Source of the DNA: an uncultured Lachnospiraceae bacterium
Lineage (GTDB): Bacteria > Bacillota > Clostridia > Lachnospirales > Lachnospiraceae
Length of the DNA stretch: 64,000 nt
Direction: 5' to 3'
Assembly (NCBI GenBank): GCA_934401915.1
Contig: CAKRSV010000002.1
Location: 186,001 to 250,000, forward strand
This document shows positions 60,042-64,000 of the stretch, in pieces; the first letter of the stretch is position 1; each line of letters begins with the position of its first letter. The translations under genes and the position numbers were made by a program. The notes under the pieces were generated by a model. It worked only from the letters and a program-made list of their open reading frames with translations. It was not told the origin of the DNA and made no database searches.

Positions 60042-61202
60042 ATGAAACAGGACAGAAAGAGCGGCGATACAAAGGAACTTGGGCACATTGCAGAGCCTCT
60101 TCTGAAATGGTATGATAGAGGAAGGCGGATCCTTCCGTGGAGAGAGGATCCGACCCCTTATCATGTATGGATCTCCGAGATCATGCTCCAGCAGACGAGA
60201 GTGGAGGCGGTCAAGCCTTATTATGACCGGTTTCTTTCAGAACTGCCGGACATACGAAGCCTTGCGGAGGTTGATGAGGAGCGGCTTTTGAAGCTCTGGG
60301 AAGGGCTGGGTTACTATAACAGAGCCAGAAACCTAAAGAAAGCGGCGGAAGTGATCGTAAGTGAGTACGGCGGCGGGATGCCAGGAGCATACGAGAAATT
60401 GTTGAAGCTGCCCGGGATAGGAAGCTACACGGCGGGAGCGATCGCATCGATCGCGTTCGGTCAGAGCGTCCCTGCTGTGGATGGAAATGTGCTCCGTATT
60501 CTGTCCAGACTGCGGATGGACGAGCGGGATATCCTGAACGGAAAGGTCAAGAAGGCTGTGGAGGCGGAGCTTTTGGAAGTGATGCCAAAGGACAGACCGG
60601 GAGATTTTAATCAGGCCATGATGGAGCTTGGAGCGATGGTCTGTGTGCCGAACGGGATGGCGAAGTGTGAAGAGTGCCCGTGGGGTGGTTTCTGCCAGGC
60701 GAGGACAGCCGGGCGGGTACAGGAATTCCCAAAGAAAACACCTAAGAAGGTAAGAAAGATTGAAGAGAAAACGATCCTGCTGATCCGGGACGCGAATCTG
60801 GTGGCACTTCACAAGCGGCCGGAGAAAGGACTTCTGGCAGGAATGTATGAGTTCCCTGCGATGGAGGGACATGCGACGCACGAGGAAGTGATAGAGCATA
60901 TCCGCAGACAGGGACTGGAACCGATCCGTATACAAAGGCTTGACGATGCAAAGCATATTTTCAGCCACAAAGAATGGCATATGTGGGGCTATGCAGTCAG
61001 GGTGGATGAGCTGACCGGAATGAGAGGAACGACACAGGGGCAGGAGCTTTTGTTTATCGATCCGGCTATGACACAGAAGCGCTATCCGATCCCGTCGGCA
61101 TTTGCCGTGTATGCGCGCTATCTGGAGATGAGGCGCGGCATGGAAATAGAAGAGGGCTTCGGAGAAGAAAAACAAAAAGAGGATGACAAAAGAAAGGGAT
61201 AA
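60042..61202 (+). CDS. mutY: A/G-specific adenine glycosylase
   Basis: 386 residues. The catalytic helix-hairpin-helix region has ISEIMLQQTRVEAVKPYY and LLKLPGIGSYTAGAIASIAF, with the aspartate in VPAVDGNVLRIL. The iron-sulfur loop is C-x6-C-x2-C-x5-C (CVPNGMAKCEECPWGGFC). The C-terminal Nudix-like domain, which recognises 8-oxoguanine, covers about 240-370. It removes adenine mispaired with 8-oxoguanine. The glycosyltransferase gene starts three bases after its stop. Confidence 0.95.
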   Translation: MKQDRKSGDTKELGHIAEPLLKWYDRGRRILPWREDPTPYHVWISEIMLQQTRVEAVKPYYDRFLSELPDIRSLAEVDEERLLKLWEGLGYYNRARNLKKAAEVIVSEYGGGMPGAYEKLLKLPGIGSYTAGAIASIAFGQSVPAVDGNVLRILSRLRMDERDILNGKVKKAVEAELLEVMPKDRPGDFNQAMMELGAMVCVPNGMAKCEECPWGGFCQARTAGRVQEFPKKTPKKVRKIEEKTILLIRDANLVALHKRPEKGLLAGMYEFPAMEGHATHEEVIEHIRRQGLEPIRIQRLDDAKHIFSHKEWHMWGYAVRVDELTGMRGTTQGQELLFIDPAMTQKRYPIPSAFAVYARYLEMRRGMEIEEGFGEEKQKEDDKRKG

Positions 61203-61205
61203 GCT

Positions 61206-62231
61206 ATGAAATTGCTATCGATCGCGATTCCGAGCTACAATTCGGAAGCGTATATGAGTAAATGTATTGATTCACTGCTGATTGGCGGCGAGGATGTGGA
61301 GATCCTCATCGTAGATGACGGATCGACGGACAGAACGGCGGAGATCGCCGATGAGTATGCGGCGAAATTTCCGACCATCGTAAAAGCGATCCATAAGGAA
61401 AACGGTGGACACGGTTCTGCGGTCAACGCGGGGATCGCCAATGCGACAGGAATCTACTTTAAGGTGGTTGACAGCGACGACTGGGTTCGGGAGCAGCCCT
61501 ACCACAAGATACTTGATACACTGCGGGAGATGACGGAGAGCGGAACACGGCTGGATATGCTGATCAGCAATTTCTCCTATGAAAAGGAAGGCGAGAAGCA
61601 CAACAAGGTAATGCGTTACCGTCATGCCCTTCCGGAGAACCGCATTTTCGGGTGGAGTGAGGTCAAGCATTTCCACAAGGGGCAGTATATTCTGATGCAC
61701 TCGGTGATCTTCCGGACGAAGATGCTGCGGGAAAGCGGTATGCAGCTGCCGGAGCACACTTTTTATGTGGACAACATCTATGTGTTTGAGCCGCTTATGT
61801 ATGTGAAAAATCTGTATTATCTGGATGTGAACTTCTACTGCTATTACATCGGCAGGGAAGGGCAGTCTGTCAACGAGCAGATCATGATATCGCGTATCGA
61901 CCAGCAGATCAAGGTCAACAAGATCATGGTGGACTATATCGTGGAAAATCAGAGCAAGCTGGTCGGAAAGCGCAAGATGCGAAACTATATGCTGAACTAT
62001 CTGGAGATCATCACGGTCATTTCTTCTGTGCTTCTGATCAAGTCGGGGACAGAGGAAAATCTGGAAAAGAAAAAAGAACTGTGGCAGTATATCAAGAAGA
62101 AAGACGCGAAGCTGTATATGAGACTCCGCTACGGCGTGCTTGGCAATTCCATGAATCTTCCCGGAAAAGGAGGAAGAAAGATCACGGTGGAAGGATATAA
62201 GCTTTGCCAGCGTTTCTTCAAATTTAACTGA
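61206..62231 (+). CDS. Family 2 glycosyltransferase
   Basis: 341 residues. The GT-A fold starts LLSIAIPSYNSEAYMSKCID, then ILIVDDGSTDRTAEI, with GSAVNAGIANATGIYFKVVDSDDW for the metal DxD. The C-terminal half is helical with an aromatic-rich YYLDVNFYCYYIGREGQSV. No membrane helix is apparent. The acceptor is probably a cell-envelope glycan or lipid. It follows mutY by three bases, and a terminator lies at 62242-62272. Confidence 0.9.
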   Translation: MKLLSIAIPSYNSEAYMSKCIDSLLIGGEDVEILIVDDGSTDRTAEIADEYAAKFPTIVKAIHKENGGHGSAVNAGIANATGIYFKVVDSDDWVREQPYHKILDTLREMTESGTRLDMLISNFSYEKEGEKHNKVMRYRHALPENRIFGWSEVKHFHKGQYILMHSVIFRTKMLRESGMQLPEHTFYVDNIYVFEPLMYVKNLYYLDVNFYCYYIGREGQSVNEQIMISRIDQQIKVNKIMVDYIVENQSKLVGKRKMRNYMLNYLEIITVISSVLLIKSGTEENLEKKKELWQYIKKKDAKLYMRLRYGVLGNSMNLPGKGGRKITVEGYKLCQRFFKFN

Positions 62232-62241
62232 TATGGATAGA

Positions 62242-62272
62242 AAAACCGGGGACTTACAAAGTCTCCGGTTTT
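62242..62272. terminator. Bidirectional terminator
   Basis: AAAACCGGGGACTT 62242-62255 pairs with AAGTCTCCGGTTTT 62259-62272 (one G-U). It serves both convergent genes; it overlaps the stop of the minus-strand gene at 62254. Confidence 0.85.
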
Positions 62273-62967
62273 CTTGTCTTCCGTTTCTGATTGAGATTGT
62301 GATAGAAATTCAAAAGCATATCAGATCCGTATACGACACCGTACATGACGGCAGCCATAATGAAGGCAGTGGTCACATCGAATACGGAGTGCTGTTTGAT
62401 CAACATGGTTGACATAATAATCGATACACATAAGATCAGTGATGCAATGCGGATTCCTCTGCGGTTTGCAAAATGCCTGCTCTTGACGATCGCCAGATGA
62501 CACCCGATGGAGTTATACACGTGGATGCTGGGCCAGAGGTTTGTCGGTGTGTCCGTTTTATATAGGAAGGACACCCATCTGGTGAACATGTTATCGCGCG
62601 GCATAACATAGGGGCGAAGGTGATGTCCGTTCGGCCACAGGGTAGATACCAGCAGGAAGATTGTCATTCCCGTAAAGAGGAAGGTGCACGCCCGGAAGTA
62701 ATCGTCCTTGTCCTTGAAGAAAAAGTACAGAACCGTCACTGCGATATAGCCAAACCAGAGAAAGTAGGGGACGACAAACAGTTCACAAAACGGAATGTAG
62801 TCATCCAGCGCCACGTGGATCTCGTGGTAGTAGCTGGTCACCGTCTTTTCCAGGTAAGAAAACCACAAAAGATAGATGACGGCGTACACGATCATAGGGA
62901 TCGCATGCTTGTATTTATGATAAAATGTAAGAAAACGATGTTCTTTTTTCAATGTCTGGGTATTCAA
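62254..62967 (-). CDS. PAP2-like integral membrane phosphatase/transferase
   Basis: 237 residues with about six membrane helices. The acid phosphatase-type motifs are PSIHVYNSIGCHLA and KQHSVFDV, plus LRPYVMPRDN in the loop. PAP2-family proteins hydrolyse or exchange lipid phosphates (undecaprenyl pyrophosphate, phosphatidic acid) on the outer face. The position of the histidines fits the Aur1/Ipt1-like branch. On the minus strand, with its promoter in 62968-63060. Confidence 0.8.
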   Translation of the reverse strand: MNTQTLKKEHRFLTFYHKYKHAIPMIVYAVIYLLWFSYLEKTVTSYYHEIHVALDDYIPFCELFVVPYFLWFGYIAVTVLYFFFKDKDDYFRACTFLFTGMTIFLLVSTLWPNGHHLRPYVMPRDNMFTRWVSFLYKTDTPTNLWPSIHVYNSIGCHLAIVKSRHFANRRGIRIASLILCVSIIMSTMLIKQHSVFDVTTAFIMAAVMYGVVYGSDMLLNFYHNLNQKRKTRKPETL

Positions 62968-63084
62968 AATATCACGTCCTTATTGAAAACAAATCAACGG
63001 TTGCTTTATTTCATACCTGTTATCATAGCAGATTAAAATAAAAAGTCAAAATACGTTTTCCATAATTTTTTCTTAATTTTTCTT

Positions 63085-63124
63085 AAAAAAATAGCCATTA
63101 TGTCCCGAAAAGAACATAATGGCT
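63085..63124 (-). terminator. Intrinsic terminator of the lipid kinase
   Basis: On the minus strand, AGCCATTATGT (complement of 63114-63124) pairs with ACATAATGGCT (complement of 63093-63103), followed by a U-run (A-run 63085-63091). It is 44 bases past the stop of the gene at 63168. Confidence 0.85.
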
Positions 63125-63167
63125 GATAATTGTTTCATAAGAGAAGGACTCCGGTGTGGCAGCCGTC

Positions 63168-64000
63168 CTATACAAGCATGCGAAGCTGCTCTTTCAGACA
63201 GGAAATATGCAGATGGGTCGTCTTGCAGGGAACTTCTCCGTCTGTGTGCACCCAGAGGGGAGCGGAGGTCGTTATGTCGATCTCAGAAGCTGCAAAGCGT
63301 TCGATTTCACGGAATTTGAAGTGATCCCCCTTAAACGCTGTGGGGAGTGCGACCAGAATCTTGGGCTTGGAGATCGCTCCGGCGGTGCACAGGTCAAAGA
63401 TCCCATCCGTCGCATCGGCGCCCGGACAGAATTTGAAGCCGCCTCCCTCATACTGGTGCAGCATGGAGGCGATGAACAAAAAGCGGTCAAAGTGGATCTT
63501 TTTCGCCCCATCCAGAGTCAGATCACAGGAAACGCGCTTCGCCTTGATAAGCTGTTTCAGGGCGATCCCGACATAGGTGAGCTTCCCGAGGTGCAGCCTG
63601 TTGAGCAGATTTTTCAGCTTGGACGCAAGCGCCTCCTGACAGACGGCGGCGTCGAAACCGATTCCCGAGCTGACAGCAAAATAGCGCCTGCGGGTCTCTG
63701 CGTCGGCGTCGTAGTCGAGCACGCCGATATCCAGAAGTCGAAGCGCCTGCGCCTGTTCATTTGCAAGGATCCGTTTAAGGATCTCCTCTGGCGCCTGCGG
63801 CAGCTCGAGATCTCTGGCAAAGTCATTGCTCGAGCCGGTGGGAATATAGCCGATATGGATGCGTGAAAAATCCGATACGCCCTGAAGTGCTTCGTTCAGC
63901 GTGCCGTCTCCACCGAGGAGGATCAGATTTACCGGTTTTTCGGACGGATGCTTTTCCATGATCTCGGTCACAAGCCTGGCAACATGACCGGCGTACTGGG
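63168..64000 (-). CDS. Diacylglycerol/lipid kinase (YegS/BmrU type), 5' end beyond window
   Basis: At least 277 residues on the minus strand. Near the edge it reads YAGHVARLVTEIMEKH, so the ATG at 63971 is internal and the start lies outside the window. The family motif is LILLGGDGTLNEALQG, with IPTGSSNDFARDLELP next. SGIGFDAAVCQEAL, GKLTYVGIALKQL and the closing HTDGE motif complete the catalytic domain. Members phosphorylate diacylglycerol or sphingoid-type lipids with ATP at the membrane surface. A terminator ends it at 63085. Confidence 0.92.
   Translation of the reverse strand, partial: QYAGHVARLVTEIMEKHPSEKPVNLILLGGDGTLNEALQGVSDFSRIHIGYIPTGSSNDFARDLELPQAPEEILKRILANEQAQALRLLDIGVLDYDADAETRRRYFAVSSGIGFDAAVCQEALASKLKNLLNRLHLGKLTYVGIALKQLIKAKRVSCDLTLDGAKKIHFDRFLFIASMLHQYEGGGFKFCPGADATDGIFDLCTAGAISKPKILVALPTAFKGDHFKFREIERFAASEIDITTSAPLWVHTDGEVPCKTTHLHISCLKEQLRMLV

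Noticed and set aside
1-64000. CRISPR array, insertion sequence, prophage or rRNA/tRNA gene
   Set aside because: No regularly spaced repeats, no transposase or phage structural gene and no tRNA-like cloverleaf with CCA was recognised by eye; a tRNA scan could still find one.

Overview
The window looks like chromosomal DNA of a gut-type anaerobic Firmicute of the Lachnospiraceae (Clostridium cluster XIVa). The reasons are strong AGGAGG-type ribosome binding sites, moderate GC, intrinsic terminators with U-tracts, the order comEA - response regulator - histidine kinase - GerMN lipoprotein - comEC - GH2 - FakA-like domain - holA - YqeY, the argJ-argB-argD run, and AraC/ABC/GH3 sugar loci. This is inference from gene content; no rRNA or tRNA gene is present to confirm it.

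Layout. 0-0.8 kb: two small overlapping genes, the second a short P-loop protein. 0.9-4.0 kb: the most interesting locus. A structured leader precedes a 30-residue peptide gene (1141-1233, absent from ordinary ORF calls) that ends in two ACGX repeats. A terminator-like hairpin, a radical SAM/SPASM maturase, a nitroreductase-fold flavoprotein and a class M (ADP-ribosylating type) sirtuin follow on the same strand. I read this as a ribosomally made, post-translationally modified peptide (RiPP) cassette of the 'ACGX' kind with two unusual accessory enzymes. The leader RNA can form a 14-bp stem that buries the peptide's start codon. 4.2-22.7 kb: an accessory, decaying region. Intact genes (LOG protein, M20 amidohydrolase, TetR, AlbA_2/Schlafen-type regulator, AAA ATPase, sodium symporter, CapA, AraC, sugar O-acetyltransferase, PHP phosphatase, MerR) are interspersed with at least eight broken genes: BAAT-type hydrolase, HIT, Fic, TetR, two GNATs, MATE, sigma factor, alpha/beta hydrolase. 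Several carry internal deletions, and a serine hydrolase has an A7-tract frameshift. The part from about 8.4 to 14.6 kb is visibly more AT-rich. 22.8-27.5 kb: a lipoprotein, an ECF sigma factor with a membrane partner, a coiled-coil protein and a Nudix hydrolase.

27.5-31.3 kb: arginine biosynthesis (argJ, argB, argD), with an ARG-box-like palindrome upstream and a 150-bp palindromic element between argJ and argB. 31.3-46 kb: conserved chromosomal backbone. It holds a solute-binding protein, a small DMT transporter, ComEA, a two-component system, a GerMN lipoprotein, ComEC, an aldose epimerase, a membrane protein, a GH2 beta-mannosidase, a stand-alone FakA-like domain and HolA. 46-47.1 kb: a zinc-ribbon protein and YqeY.

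47.1-54.6 kb: a carbohydrate module made of a polysaccharide-deacetylase-like protein, a divergent AraC regulator, an ABC sugar-binding protein, two permeases and a GH3 glycosidase. No ATPase gene is present, so a shared MsmK-type ATPase is implied. 54.7-64 kb: thrH, a ParE/Phd toxin-antitoxin pair, trpS on the minus strand with a textbook promoter, an exported small protein, a DUF1653 protein, a 5'-nucleotidase, mutY, a glycosyltransferase, a PAP2-like membrane protein and a diacylglycerol-kinase-type lipid kinase cut by the window's right edge.
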